Source of the DNA: JAUJNH01 sp038253125
GTDB taxonomy: Bacteria > Actinomycetota > Acidimicrobiia > Acidimicrobiales > JAUJNH01
Direction: 5' to 3'
DNA: 36,970 nt
NCBI GenBank assembly: GCA_038253125.1
Contig: JBBSHM010000016.1
Coordinates: 1-36,970, forward strand
Positions 16,331 through 25,081 of this stretch are shown in pieces (positions within the stretch are counted from its first letter, which is position 1; each line of letters begins with the position of its first letter). The notes beneath the pieces are model-generated. The model was not told the DNA's origin. It searched no databases and worked only from the letters and a program-made list of their open reading frames with translations. The translations under genes and the position numbers were made by a program.

Positions 16331-16367
16331 GCCCCGTGTGCCCTGAGCCCCGTGTGCCCTGAGCCCT
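16329..16367 (+). repeat. 16-base tandem repeat covering a stop codon
   Basis: GAGCCCCGTGTGCCCT occurs twice (16329-16344 and 16345-16360), followed by a partial third copy GAGCCCT. The first copy starts in the TGA of the zincin gene. Confidence 0.85.
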
Positions 16368-16390
16368 AGCGCACGCGGTCGCTGAGGAGA

Positions 16391-16396
16391 TACGCT
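16391..16396 (+). promoter_or_regulatory. possible -10 hexamer of comEA
   Basis: TACGCT, identical to the hexamer before leuS, lies 64 bases before the comEA ATG, so this transcript would have a leader; GAGGAGTT near 16447 could serve as a ribosome binding site. Confidence 0.3.
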
Positions 16397-16460
16397 TTCG
16401 ACTGCAGCGCTTCCCCCTCGCTGGACGACCGCATTTCTGTCTTCCCGAGGAGTTGGCGCC

Positions 16461-17228
16461 ATGCCCGACGCCCCTTTGCCAGCGTTGCCGCCGGCTGGTC
16501 AGCCCGAGTGGCGTGTCGCCCTGGCCGAGCTGAAGCGGCGGCTGCTGCTGTTCCGGCCCTCCTACGTGTTCGCTGGCGTACTCGCAGTCGTCCTGGTCGT
16601 GGTGGGGGTGGTGGTGCTCCGGCCGTCTCGGTCCACGTCGGTGGCCGGGGCGATGCCGACGGCGACGCCGGCACTGGCCGAGCCCGCTGACCCGGGCTCT
16701 GGACCGGTGGCTGGCCGCGGGCCGGGATCCGGGGCGGCGTCGGGGGCAGGACCGGGGGTCTCCGCCAAGGCCGCCGGCAAGGAGGGGGACGACGTGGTCG
16801 TCGACGTAGCCGGCGCGGTGGCCCGTCCGGGCCTGGTGCACCTGAAGCCTGGGATGCGGGTGGCGGACGCGGTGTCGGCTGCCGGTGGCGCCGCCGCCGA
16901 TGCCGACGTGGCGGGCCTGAACCAGGCCCGGGTGGTGGCCGACGGCGAGCAGGTGCGGGTGCCCAGGCAGGGCGAGCCGCCGCCCCCGGCTCCGGCCGGG
17001 GCGCCGGGCAGCCCGGGGGCGCCGCCGGGACCTCCGGCCCCGGTCGACCTGAACCGGGCCACGCCGGCCGAACTCGACACGCTGCCGGGCGTGGGCCCGG
17101 CGACGGCCACGGCCATCATCGCCTGGCGGGACAAGAACGGCCGGTTCCGCCGGCCCGAGGACCTGCTCGACGTGCCTGGCATCGGCCCCGCCCGCCTCGA
17201 GCGCCTGCGCCCCCTCGTGCGGGTGTAG
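16461..17228 (+). CDS. comEA: competence protein ComEA
   Basis: Membrane-anchored DNA receptor for natural transformation. The 255-residue protein has a short cytoplasmic N-terminus, one membrane segment at about 35-53, a low-complexity Gly/Pro/Ala linker, an SLBB domain (VVDVAGAVARPGLVHL) and a C-terminal helix-hairpin-helix pair (LNRATPAELDTLPGVGPATA and LLDVPGIGPARLERL) that binds double-stranded DNA. The stop is followed after two bases by comEC, as expected for a competence operon. Confidence 0.94.
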   Translation: MPDAPLPALPPAGQPEWRVALAELKRRLLLFRPSYVFAGVLAVVLVVVGVVVLRPSRSTSVAGAMPTATPALAEPADPGSGPVAGRGPGSGAASGAGPGVSAKAAGKEGDDVVVDVAGAVARPGLVHLKPGMRVADAVSAAGGAAADADVAGLNQARVVADGEQVRVPRQGEPPPPAPAGAPGSPGAPPGPPAPVDLNRATPAELDTLPGVGPATATAIIAWRDKNGRFRRPEDLLDVPGIGPARLERLRPLVRV

Positions 17229-17230
17229 CG

Positions 17231-19027
17231 ATGGAGGACCGCCATTGCGTGGTGCTGGCCATCCTGGTGGCGGCCGGCGCCCTGGCCTCCCGGTCGCTGC
17301 CCCGGGCCGGCGCCGGCCGCCCGGCGCTGCTGGCGGCCGCAGCCGGGTGCGCCCTGGCCGTCGTCGTCTCCCGCCCGCTGCTGCTGGGGGTCTGCGGCCT
17401 GGCCCTGGCCGCTGTCCTCGGGGCCCGGTCATGGTCTGGGGTGGTGCCGCCGCCACCGAGCCGCTGGGCCGGGACGGCGACCCTGGTGACCGACCCGGCG
17501 CCCGGCGGTGGTGCGGTGCTGACCGAGTTGCGCCTGGCCGGCGGCCGGCACGTCGAGACCATCGCCTTTGGCCCGGTCGCCTCGTGCATCCGGCCGCTGC
17601 TGGCCGGCGAGCGCATCGCGGCGGCGGGAACCCTGGAGGCACCGTCGCGTGGATCGCAGGCCTTTCTGGCCACCCGTCACGTCTCGGCCCGGTTGAGCAT
17701 CATCACCTGTCGGCCGGCGGGCAGGGGGCCGCCCTGGGTCCGTGCGGCCAACGCCTTCCGCCGGACGCTGGCCCGCGGTTCGACCGCCCTGCCGCAGGAC
17801 CGTCGCGGGCTGTGGGCCGGCCTGGTCGTTGGCGACGGCCGCGACGAGCCCGCTGGCGTCGAGGCGGACTTCAAGGCCGCCGGTCTCACCCACCTCCTGG
17901 TCGTGTCAGGGGAGAACGTCGCCTTCGCCCTGGCCGCCGTGGGCCCGCTGCTGCGCCGCCTGGGGCTGCGGGGTCGGCTCGTGGCCGCAGTGGTGGTGCT
18001 GGGCCTGTTCGGAACCGCAGTCAGGTGGGAACCATCGGTGCTGCGGGCCACGGCGATGGCCGCCCTGGCTCTGCTGGCCGGCGCGCTGGGCATCGAAGCC
18101 TCGGCGCTGCGACTCGTAGCGCTGGCCGTAGCCGGGCTGGTGCTGGTCGACCCGATGCTGGTGCACCGCCTCGGCTTCCAGCTCTCGGTGGCCGCGGTGG
18201 TCGGCCTGGCCCTGTGGGCCCGGCCGCTCGCCGCCCGTCTCCGTGGGCCGGCCGTTCTGCGCGAGGCGGTGGCGGCGACCCTGGCCGCCCAGGCCGCCAC
18301 CGCTCCGCTGCTGCTCACCCTCGGTGGGCTGCCACCGGCCTCTATCCCGGCCAACGCCCTGGCCGTTCCCGCCGCCGCACCGGTGATGGTGTGGGGCCTC
18401 ACGGGTGGCCTGGCCGCCGGCCTCCTCGGCGGCCCGGCGGCCGTCCTCATCCACCTGCCGAGCCGGCTGCTGCTGGCCTGGCTGGTGGCGGTCTCCCACC
18501 TGGCCGCCCTCCTGCCGCTGGCGCCCGTTGGCGCCGTGACCGTGCTCCTCGCCGCTGTCCTGGTGTGGTGGGCCGTGCGCGGCGATGACCCCCGCCGGCC
18601 CAGCCGCCGGGTGCTCGCCACCGCCGCCGCCACCGTCCTCCTCGTCCCTTCGATCAGGCTCGCCGCCGCCGGGCCCGGAGACCTGGTCGACGACCGATCG
18701 ACGACCGGGCTGCGGCTGTGGCGCTCAGCCGGCACCACCGTCGCCGCCCTCGACGGCGGAGATCCCGCCCGGGTGCTCAGCGCCCTGCGGTCCCGGCAGG
18801 TGGGCCGGATCGACCTGGTCGTGGCCACCCGCACCGGGCCCCGCGTCCTGGCCCCGCTGGCCGCCCTCCTGCAACGCCACACCGTCACCACCCTGGCCGG
18901 CCCGGTCCGCCTCAACGTCGCCGGCCTCCGCCCCCTGCCACCGGGCACCACGATCCGCGCCGGCCCCTATGTGGTCACCCCCGGCCCCCCGGGCGCGATC
19001 CAGGTGGCGCGGCAGGGCAGAGCGTGA
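17231..19027 (+). CDS. comEC: competence channel protein ComEC, C-terminal nuclease-like domain reduced
   Basis: Transports single-stranded DNA across the inner membrane. The 598-residue protein has N-terminal hydrophobic segments, the OB-like DUF4131 region with a typical AGERIAAAGTLEAP piece, and the ComEC core with GLTHLLVVSGENVAFALAAV and RLGFQLSVAAVVGLALW. Full-length homologues have about 750 residues and end in a metallo-beta-lactamase-like domain with HxHxDH. Here the last 130 residues include only TTVAALDGGDP and IDLVVATRTGPRV, which look like degenerate pieces of that domain with no metal-binding His cluster. It shares an operon with comEA. Confidence 0.92.
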   Translation: MEDRHCVVLAILVAAGALASRSLPRAGAGRPALLAAAAGCALAVVVSRPLLLGVCGLALAAVLGARSWSGVVPPPPSRWAGTATLVTDPAPGGGAVLTELRLAGGRHVETIAFGPVASCIRPLLAGERIAAAGTLEAPSRGSQAFLATRHVSARLSIITCRPAGRGPPWVRAANAFRRTLARGSTALPQDRRGLWAGLVVGDGRDEPAGVEADFKAAGLTHLLVVSGENVAFALAAVGPLLRRLGLRGRLVAAVVVLGLFGTAVRWEPSVLRATAMAALALLAGALGIEASALRLVALAVAGLVLVDPMLVHRLGFQLSVAAVVGLALWARPLAARLRGPAVLREAVAATLAAQAATAPLLLTLGGLPPASIPANALAVPAAAPVMVWGLTGGLAAGLLGGPAAVLIHLPSRLLLAWLVAVSHLAALLPLAPVGAVTVLLAAVLVWWAVRGDDPRRPSRRVLATAAATVLLVPSIRLAAAGPGDLVDDRSTTGLRLWRSAGTTVAALDGGDPARVLSALRSRQVGRIDLVVATRTGPRVLAPLAALLQRHTVTTLAGPVRLNVAGLRPLPPGTTIRAGPYVVTPGPPGAIQVARQGRA

Positions 19028-19125
19028 GACCGATCAAGAGGCGGTAGGGGCCAACCCAGAGCGGCATCAGGGGCTGAGCATCCCAGCTCGGATCTTCGGG
19101 CCGGGAAGGCCGCGTGGTCCGTCGC

Positions 19126-19131
19126 TAGCGT
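19126..19131 (+). promoter_or_regulatory. -10-like hexamer for leaderless folP2-like gene
   Basis: TAGCGT ends 8 bases before the GTG at 19140. The same hexamer and spacing occur before the first M16 gene. Confidence 0.45.
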
Positions 19132-19139
19132 CAGGGGAC

Positions 19140-20018
19140 GTGCGCCTCCGCCTCGGCTCGTCTGAGCACGACCTCACGATGCGCACGCTGGTGATGGGGG
19201 TCCTGAACCGCACGCCCGACTCGTTCTTCGACCAGGGTGCCCACTTCGCCTTTGACGCCTTTCTCGTCCGGGCCGACCAGCTGGTGGCCGAGGGGGCTGA
19301 CGTACTCGACGTCGGAGGGGTGAAGGCCGGGCCGGGACCGGAGGTGGGTGAGGCCGAGGAGCTGGAGCGGGTGGTGCCGGCGGTCGAGGCGCTGCGGGCC
19401 CGCTTCGACGTGGCGCTGTCGGTCGACACCTGGCGGGCCGGCGTCCTGGCCGCGGCGTGCGCCGCCGGTGCGGTGGTCGGCAACGACATCAGCGGCTTTG
19501 CCGACGGCGCCTACCTGCCCACGGCGGCGGCGGCCGGGGCGACCGTGGTGGCCACCCACATCCGCCTGCAGCCCCGGGTGGCCGACCCCGAGCCGGTCTA
19601 CGCCGACCTGGTGGGGGAGGTGCGCAGCTTCCTGGCCGACCGGGTGGCCCGGGCGCAGGCGGCGGGCATCCCCGCCGATCGGATCATCGTCGACGCCGGC
19701 CTCGACCTCGGCAAGACCTCCGCCCAGTCGCTGACCCTGCTCCGCCACACGGGTGAGCTGGCCAACCTCGGCCCGCCGCTGCTGCTCAGCGCCTCGAACA
19801 AGCGTTTCCTCGGTGACCTGCTCGGGCTAGGAGTCGGGGAGCGGCGGTCGGCCAGCCACGCCGCCCATGCCCTCGGCATAGCCCGGGGATGCCGGCTGAT
19901 CCGGGTCCATGACGTGCGGGGCGCCAGGCGGGTGGCCCTGGTGATGGAGGCGGTGCTGTCGGCCCGCCTGGCCCACCTCGACGGGGCGCGCCGCCAGGTG
20001 CAGGTGGTCGGTGGCTGA
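19140..20018 (+). CDS. folP2: dihydropteroate synthase paralogue, FolP2 type
   Basis: A 292-residue TIM-barrel protein of the pterin-binding family. It keeps GVLNRTPDSFFD, SVDTW, GNDISG and the C-terminal RVHDV, but where true synthase has the ESTRPG loop it reads DVGGVKAGPGPEV, and the K/S-R-K region is SASNKRFLG. These features match mycobacterial FolP2 (Rv1207-like), which has been reported to lack dihydropteroate synthase activity. So a role in folate synthesis should not be assumed. GTG 19140 is chosen for its -10-like hexamer and because the frame upstream only shadows comEC. It overlaps holA by 8 bases. Confidence 0.85.
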   Translation: MRLRLGSSEHDLTMRTLVMGVLNRTPDSFFDQGAHFAFDAFLVRADQLVAEGADVLDVGGVKAGPGPEVGEAEELERVVPAVEALRARFDVALSVDTWRAGVLAAACAAGAVVGNDISGFADGAYLPTAAAAGATVVATHIRLQPRVADPEPVYADLVGEVRSFLADRVARAQAAGIPADRIIVDAGLDLGKTSAQSLTLLRHTGELANLGPPLLLSASNKRFLGDLLGLGVGERRSASHAAHALGIARGCRLIRVHDVRGARRVALVMEAVLSARLAHLDGARRQVQVVGG

Positions 20019-20988
20019 GCGGGCGTATGTGGTGAAGGGCGACCCGGCGCTGGTGGCCGACGCCCTCCACGACCTGCTCGTCGACCTGCGCACGGCCGGA
20101 CTCGACATCGAGGAGCTGGGGGGTGACGACCTCACCGTCGGCTCGGTGGTCGAGGCGTGCAACGCCTTCTTCCTGGGCGGAGCCGACAAGGCGGTGGTGG
20201 TGCGTGACGCGGAGGACCACCTGAGGGGGGCCGAGGACCTGCGCCGCCTGAGCGCCTACCTGGGCGACCCGAACCCCCAGACCAGCCTGGTCCTGGTCCT
20301 GTCGGGTGAGCACAAGAAGCTGGTGGACGCGGCCCGCAAGGCCGGCGCCAGGATCCTGGACCCTAGCCCTCCCGGCCAGGCCAAGGCCCGCAGCGGGTGG
20401 CTGGCCGACCGGCTCAAGTCGGCGCCCGTCCGGCTCGACCGTGGCGCCGCCGCCCGCCTCGGCGACCACCTGGGCGAGGACCTCGGCCGCCTGCCCGGCA
20501 TCCTCAGCGTCCTGGCCGCCGCCCACGGAGAGGGCGCGGCGATCTCAGCCGTCGACCTGGACCCCGTCCTCGGCGCCGAAGGCGGCGGCGCCCCGTGGGA
20601 CCTGACCGACGCCATCGACGGCGGCGACGCCCGCGCCGCCCTTCACCAGCTGCACCGCCTCCTCCACGTCCGCCACCCCTTCGTCGTCCTGGCCTCGCTG
20701 TGGGGCCACTACCAGCGCATCCTGCGCCTCGAGGGCAGCGGCGCCCGCAACGAGGCGCAGGCCGCGGCGATCCTGGGTCTGAAGGGCAGCACCTTCCCGG
20801 CCCGAAAGGCGCTGGCCCAGGCGGCCAGGCTGGGTCCCGCCGGCGTCGGCCGGGCCGTCGAGCTGCTGCACCGGGCCGACCTCGACCTACGGGGCCTGCG
20901 CACCTACGGCTCCGGCCGCAGCACCGAGCAGATCACCCTCGAGCTGCTCGTCGCCCGCCTCGCCCGCCTGGCCCCGGCCCGCCGGTAG
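20011..20988 (+). CDS. holA: DNA polymerase III delta subunit
   Basis: Clamp-loader subunit that opens the beta sliding clamp. The 325-residue protein fits HolA in length and layout: an N-terminal domain with RAYVVKGDPALVADALHDLL, FFLGGADKAVVVRDAE and TSLVLVLSGEHKKL, then a helical lid and C-terminal collar domain (LRGLRTYGSGRSTEQITLEL). The position after comEC and near rpsT is the common bacterial arrangement. The GTG start overlaps the folP2-like gene by 8 bases, suggesting coupling. Its TAG stop is part of the -10-like hexamer of the next gene. Confidence 0.93.
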   Translation: MAERAYVVKGDPALVADALHDLLVDLRTAGLDIEELGGDDLTVGSVVEACNAFFLGGADKAVVVRDAEDHLRGAEDLRRLSAYLGDPNPQTSLVLVLSGEHKKLVDAARKAGARILDPSPPGQAKARSGWLADRLKSAPVRLDRGAAARLGDHLGEDLGRLPGILSVLAAAHGEGAAISAVDLDPVLGAEGGGAPWDLTDAIDGGDARAALHQLHRLLHVRHPFVVLASLWGHYQRILRLEGSGARNEAQAAAILGLKGSTFPARKALAQAARLGPAGVGRAVELLHRADLDLRGLRTYGSGRSTEQITLELLVARLARLAPARR

Positions 20989-20991
20989 CGT
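20986..20991 (+). promoter_or_regulatory. -10-like hexamer for leaderless M16 gene
   Basis: TAGCGT starts with the holA stop codon TAG and ends 8 bases before the ATG at 21000. Confidence 0.45.
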
Positions 20992-20999
20992 CCAAAGCG

Positions 21000-22313
21000 A
21001 TGCCTTCCGCCACCCGGAGCCTGCCGGCCCCCTTTGTCCCCGTCGAGCGGCACACGCTCGCCAACGGGCTGCGGGTCGTGCTGGCCCCCGACACCACGGC
21101 CCCGTCGGTGGCCGTCCTGGCCCGCTACGACGTGGGCTTCCGCAGCGAACCGCAGGGCCGCACCGGCTTCGCCCACCTGTTTGAGCACCTGATGTTCGAA
21201 GGGTCGGCCAGCCTCGACAAGCTGCGGCACGCCCAGCTCGTCCAGGGCAACGGTGGCACCTTCAACGGCCACACCACCCCCGACGCCACCGTCTACTTCG
21301 AGCAGCTGCCTTCGGGCGCTCTCGAGCTCGGCCTGTTCCTCGAAGCCGACCGCATGCGGGCGGTGCGCCTCAGCGAGGAGACGATGGCCAACCAGATCGC
21401 CGTGGTGAAGGAGGAGATCAGGGTCAACGTGATGAACCGGCCGTACGGCGGGTTCCCCTGGATCCAGCTGCCCGCCGTGCTCTTCCAGACCTTCAACAAC
21501 GCCCATGACGGCTACGGCTCGTTCGTTGACCTCGAGTCGGCCACCATCGCCGATGCCGCCTCGTTCTTCGCCCGCTACTACGCCCCCGGCAACGCCGTGC
21601 TGGTGGTGGCGGGCGATTTCGACGTGGACGCGGCCATGGTCCTGGTCGAGCGCCAGTTCGACGACATCCCGAAGGGGAAGGTGCCCCGCCGGCCATCCTT
21701 CGCCGAGCCGCCTCCCGGGGCCGAGCTGCGGGCGCAGGTGCACGATGCCGCCGCCCCCCTGCCGGCCGTGGCCGTCGGCTACCGGGTGCCCGACCCGGTG
21801 AAGGGCTTCGACGAGTACCTGGCCGTCCTGCTCGCCATCGACGTCCTGGTCGACGGCGACGCCAGCCGCCTGGCCCGCCGGCTCGTGCAGACCGATCACC
21901 TGGCGACCCACGTGGGCGGCTACGCCGGCACCTTCGGCGACGCCTTCGCCCAGCGCGACCCGGTCATCGCCCAGCTCGTGGCCCACTTCACCGGAAGCCT
22001 CGACCCGCTGCTGGCGGCGATGGACGAGGAGGTCGGCGACGTGGCCACCAAGGTGGAGGGTGACGAGCTCGAGCGGGTGGTGGTGGCCAACGTCGCCGCC
22101 CACCTGCGCCGCTGCGACGACCTGCTGTCCAGGGCCGAGCTGCTGGCGGCTCTCGAGCAGGTGCACGGCGGCACCGACCTGCTGGGCAACCTGCCCGAGC
22201 GCCTGGGCGCCGTGACCCCGAACGAGGTGTCGGCCGCTTGCGGCCGCTGGCTCGCCACCGACCGCCGCGCCGTCCTCGAGGTCGTGGCCGGCGCCCGCCC
22301 CGGCTCGGCATGA
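21000..22313 (+). CDS. M16 zinc peptidase, catalytic subunit
   Basis: A 437-residue insulinase-family (pitrilysin clan) peptidase. The inverted zinc motif is HLFEH at residues 59-63, and the distal Glu lies in VVKEEI at about 139, the normal HxxEH-x(75)-E spacing. The rest shows the two duplicated alpha/beta domains of M16B half enzymes. There is no signal peptide. The start fits the TAGCGT hexamer. Its stop overlaps the start of a second M16 gene in an ATGA arrangement, as in two-subunit M16B enzymes where one chain is catalytic. Confidence 0.92.
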   Translation: MPSATRSLPAPFVPVERHTLANGLRVVLAPDTTAPSVAVLARYDVGFRSEPQGRTGFAHLFEHLMFEGSASLDKLRHAQLVQGNGGTFNGHTTPDATVYFEQLPSGALELGLFLEADRMRAVRLSEETMANQIAVVKEEIRVNVMNRPYGGFPWIQLPAVLFQTFNNAHDGYGSFVDLESATIADAASFFARYYAPGNAVLVVAGDFDVDAAMVLVERQFDDIPKGKVPRRPSFAEPPPGAELRAQVHDAAAPLPAVAVGYRVPDPVKGFDEYLAVLLAIDVLVDGDASRLARRLVQTDHLATHVGGYAGTFGDAFAQRDPVIAQLVAHFTGSLDPLLAAMDEEVGDVATKVEGDELERVVVANVAAHLRRCDDLLSRAELLAALEQVHGGTDLLGNLPERLGAVTPNEVSAACGRWLATDRRAVLEVVAGARPGSA

Positions 22314-23665
22314 GCGCCAAGCCGCCCGGGCAACCACGGGAGATCCCGTTGGTTGCACCTCCCTCGGCCATGAAGGTGCCGGCGCCCCGGGTCCGCACGC
22401 TGGGCAACGGTCTCACCGTCTGGGCCGTCAACAAGCCGGGAATCCCCCTGGTGCAGCTTCGGCTCGTGCTGCCGACCGCCCGGGCGAGGCTCAGCCGGTC
22501 GGACGGGGCCCGCCAGCGGGTGATGGCCCGCACCCTGCTGGCCGGAACCAGCCTCCACAGCCAGACCCAGCTGGCTGCTCGGCTGCAGGGCATCGGCGGG
22601 TCCCTGGCCGCGGGCGCCGACGCCGAGGACGTGTCCCTGTCGGGGTCGGCGCTGTCGACCAACCTCGTCCCGCTGCTTGACCTGGCCCGCGAGGTGCTGG
22701 CCGAGCCGACCTTCCCCGCCGACGAGGTGGCCACCGAGCGGGGGCGCCTGCAGGAGGAGCTGGCCATGGCCGCCAGCCAGCCCAGCACCATGGCCCGCCT
22801 GGCCATCACCTCCCGGGTCTACGGCCGGCACCCCTACGGCGAGCCGCTGCCCTCGACCGACGAGGTCGGCCGGGTCACCAGGGGCCATCTGGCCGCCTAC
22901 CGACGCGACCGGGTCGGCCCGTCCGGCGGCCATCTGGTGCTGGTCGGAGACGTGACCCCCGGGCGGCTGCTCGACGCCGCCGAGGCGGCGCTGGGCGGCT
23001 GGTCGTCGGGCTCACCGGCCGAGGAGCTGGCGCCGCCACCTGCCTTCACCACCGGGCCCGTCACCATCGTCGACCGCCCCGGCAGCGTCCAGAGCTCGAT
23101 CCGCATGGCCGCCCCGGCGCTGCCCCGCGGCCACCCTGACTCGCCCGCCCTCGCCCTCGCCGTCACCATCTTCGGCGGCTCGTTCTCCAGCCGGCTCAAC
23201 GCCAACCTGCGTGAGGACAAGGGCTGGACGTACTCGCCCCACGCCGGCATCGAGCACCTCCAGGCCGCCGACCTGCTGACGGTGTCGGCCGACGTGGCCA
23301 CCGAGGTCACGGCCGCCTCTCTGGTCGAGGTGGCCTACGAGCTGGGGCGGATGGCCACCAGGCCGGTCACCGCCGAGGAGCTCGAATCGGCCCGCCGCTA
23401 CCGGGTCGGCAGCATGGCCCTGTCGTTGCAGACCCAGAGCGGCCTGGCCAGCCAACTGGTGGTCCTGGCCTCGGTCGGCCTTGACGTCGCCTGGCTGGGT
23501 GGCATGCCCGGCCGCTTCGCCAAGGTGACGGTGGAGGACATCCTGCGGGTCAGCCGACTTCACCTGGCGCCTGGGCGCCTCGTCACGATCCTGGTGGGCG
23601 ACGCCGAGCGGGTCCGCAGCGACGTCGAGGCCCTGGGGGCGGTGAACCGGCCCTCCGGGAGCTAG
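22310..23665 (+). CDS. M16 peptidase-like non-catalytic subunit
   Basis: A 451-residue M16 homologue without the HxxEH motif: the matching place reads RQRVMARTLLAGT. It keeps the C-terminal Arg/Tyr signature region LREDKGWTYSPHAG, which in paired enzymes comes from the inactive chain and helps bind substrate. Together with the upstream gene it should form a heterodimeric M16B peptidase. The ATG at 22310 overlaps the upstream stop. The TAG stop and the stop of the convergent rpsT share the palindrome CTAG at 23662-23665. Confidence 0.9.
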   Translation: MSAKPPGQPREIPLVAPPSAMKVPAPRVRTLGNGLTVWAVNKPGIPLVQLRLVLPTARARLSRSDGARQRVMARTLLAGTSLHSQTQLAARLQGIGGSLAAGADAEDVSLSGSALSTNLVPLLDLAREVLAEPTFPADEVATERGRLQEELAMAASQPSTMARLAITSRVYGRHPYGEPLPSTDEVGRVTRGHLAAYRRDRVGPSGGHLVLVGDVTPGRLLDAAEAALGGWSSGSPAEELAPPPAFTTGPVTIVDRPGSVQSSIRMAAPALPRGHPDSPALALAVTIFGGSFSSRLNANLREDKGWTYSPHAGIEHLQAADLLTVSADVATEVTAASLVEVAYELGRMATRPVTAEELESARRYRVGSMALSLQTQSGLASQLVVLASVGLDVAWLGGMPGRFAKVTVEDILRVSRLHLAPGRLVTILVGDAERVRSDVEALGAVNRPSGS

Positions 23666-23934
23666 CCCTCGGAGGCAGGCTGGGCCAGGGCCCGCTTCAT
23701 CAGCGCCGACTTGCGGTTGGCCGCCTGGTTCTTGTGGATGACGCCCTTGGCCGCCGCCTTGTCCAGCCGCTTGCAGGCCAGCCGGAGGGCGTCGACGGTG
23801 GTGTCGGCACCAGTCTCGACCGCGGTCGTCGTGGCCTTGATGCGGGTCTTGACTTCGCTGCGCACAGCCTTGTTGCGCACGCGGGCCCGCTCGTTCTGCT
23901 TGTTGCGCTTGATCTGGCTCTTGATGTTCGCCAT
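23662..23934 (-). CDS. rpsT: 30S ribosomal protein S20
   Basis: A 90-residue basic helical protein that starts MANIKSQIKRNKQNERARVR and has the conserved KGVIHKNQAANRKSALMKR segment; this is S20, which binds 16S rRNA early in 30S assembly. Length is normal. Its stop overlaps the convergent M16 gene. A TAACCT hexamer at 23974-23969 on the minus strand could be its -10, giving a short leader of about 28 bases. Confidence 0.97.
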   Translation of the reverse strand: MANIKSQIKRNKQNERARVRNKAVRSEVKTRIKATTTAVETGADTTVDALRLACKRLDKAAAKGVIHKNQAANRKSALMKRALAQPASEG

Positions 23935-24075
23935 CGGGCGGGGATCCTTGTCTTCAGAGAACCTCAGCAGGTTAGCGGCCGTCCGGCCAGCCTGTCACCT
24001 CACCGGGGATGACGGTGCTGCGGCCATCGTTCCCGGCCTCAAGCAAAAGGGCCGCAAGGCCGGAGGGGCCCGGCG

Positions 24076-24081
24076 TAGGGT
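24076..24081 (+). promoter_or_regulatory. possible -10 hexamer of the ABC exporter operon
   Basis: TAGGGT lies 44 bases before the ATG at 24126; the leader carries a GGAAGGGG ribosome binding site, unlike the leaderless genes. Confidence 0.35.
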
Positions 24082-24125
24082 TTCTTCAGCGGAAGGCTGG
24101 AGAGCGATCTCGGAAGGGGCGGTCC

Positions 24126-25079
24126 ATGATCGAGGTTCGAGATCTGACCAAGCAGTACGGCAGCACCCGGGCGGTGGACCACCTGTCGTTCGCCGTCCAG
24201 GAGGGCAAGGTGACGGGCTTCCTCGGCCCCAACGGCGCCGGCAAGTCGACCACGATGCGGCTGATCCTGGGCCTTGACCGGCCCGACGGGGGAACCGCCA
24301 CGATCGGTGGGCGCCCCTACCGTGAGCTGTCGCAGCCGCTGCGGGTGGTGGGCGCCCTCCTGGAGGCCCGGGCCGTGCACTCCGGCCGCTCGGCCTACAA
24401 CCACCTGCTGTGCCTGGCCCAGAGCCAGGGCCTGCCCCGTCGACGGGTGGACGAGGTCATCGAGCTGATCGGCCTTACCCAGGTGGCCCGCAAGCGGGCT
24501 GGCGGCTTCTCGCTCGGCATGGGCCAGCGCCTGGGCATCGCCGCCGCGCTGCTCGGCGACCCGAAGGTGCTGGTCCTGGACGAGCCGGTCAACGGCCTCG
24601 ACCCCGAAGGGATCCGCTGGATCCGCAACCTGATGAAGCGCCTGGCCGCCGAGGGTCGCACGGTGCTCGTCTCCAGCCACCTGATGAACGAGATGGCGGT
24701 CACCGCCGACCATCTGGTCGTGATCGGCCGGGGCCGGCTGATCGCCGACTGCCCGACCGAGGAGTTCATCGAGCGCAGCTCGCACAAGTTCGTGCGGGTG
24801 AAGGGGCCCGACCCGGTGGGCCTTGAGCGGGCCATCGTCGGTGGGGGTGGCCGGGTCGGCGCCACCGACGGCGGCGCCCTCGCCGTCAGCGGCATGGACG
24901 CCGCCCACATCGGCGAGCTGGCCGCTCGCCACGGCCTGGTGCTGCACGAGCTGGCACCCCAGCTGGCGTCCATGGAGGAGGCGTTCATGGAGTTGACCGG
25001 CGACAGCGTCGAGTACGGCGCCCAGGCCGACGAGCCGGCCGGCCCGGCCATGGCGGCGTCACCGGCGGAGGGGCGGTAG
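24126..25079 (+). CDS. ABC transporter ATP-binding protein
   Basis: A 317-residue ATPase with Walker A GPNGAGKST at residues 34-42, signature FSLGMGQRLGIA near 133, Walker B VLVLDEPVNGLDP near 153 and switch His in VLVSSHLMNEM. The 310-residue length with an extra C-terminal domain is typical of DrrA/CcmA-like exporters of the ABC-2 type. The ATG at 24126 has a GGAAGGGG site upstream. The permease follows two bases after the stop, so the pair forms one exporter; substrate unknown. Confidence 0.93.
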   Translation: MIEVRDLTKQYGSTRAVDHLSFAVQEGKVTGFLGPNGAGKSTTMRLILGLDRPDGGTATIGGRPYRELSQPLRVVGALLEARAVHSGRSAYNHLLCLAQSQGLPRRRVDEVIELIGLTQVARKRAGGFSLGMGQRLGIAAALLGDPKVLVLDEPVNGLDPEGIRWIRNLMKRLAAEGRTVLVSSHLMNEMAVTADHLVVIGRGRLIADCPTEEFIERSSHKFVRVKGPDPVGLERAIVGGGGRVGATDGGALAVSGMDAAHIGELAARHGLVLHELAPQLASMEEAFMELTGDSVEYGAQADEPAGPAMAASPAEGR

Positions 25080-25081
25080 GG

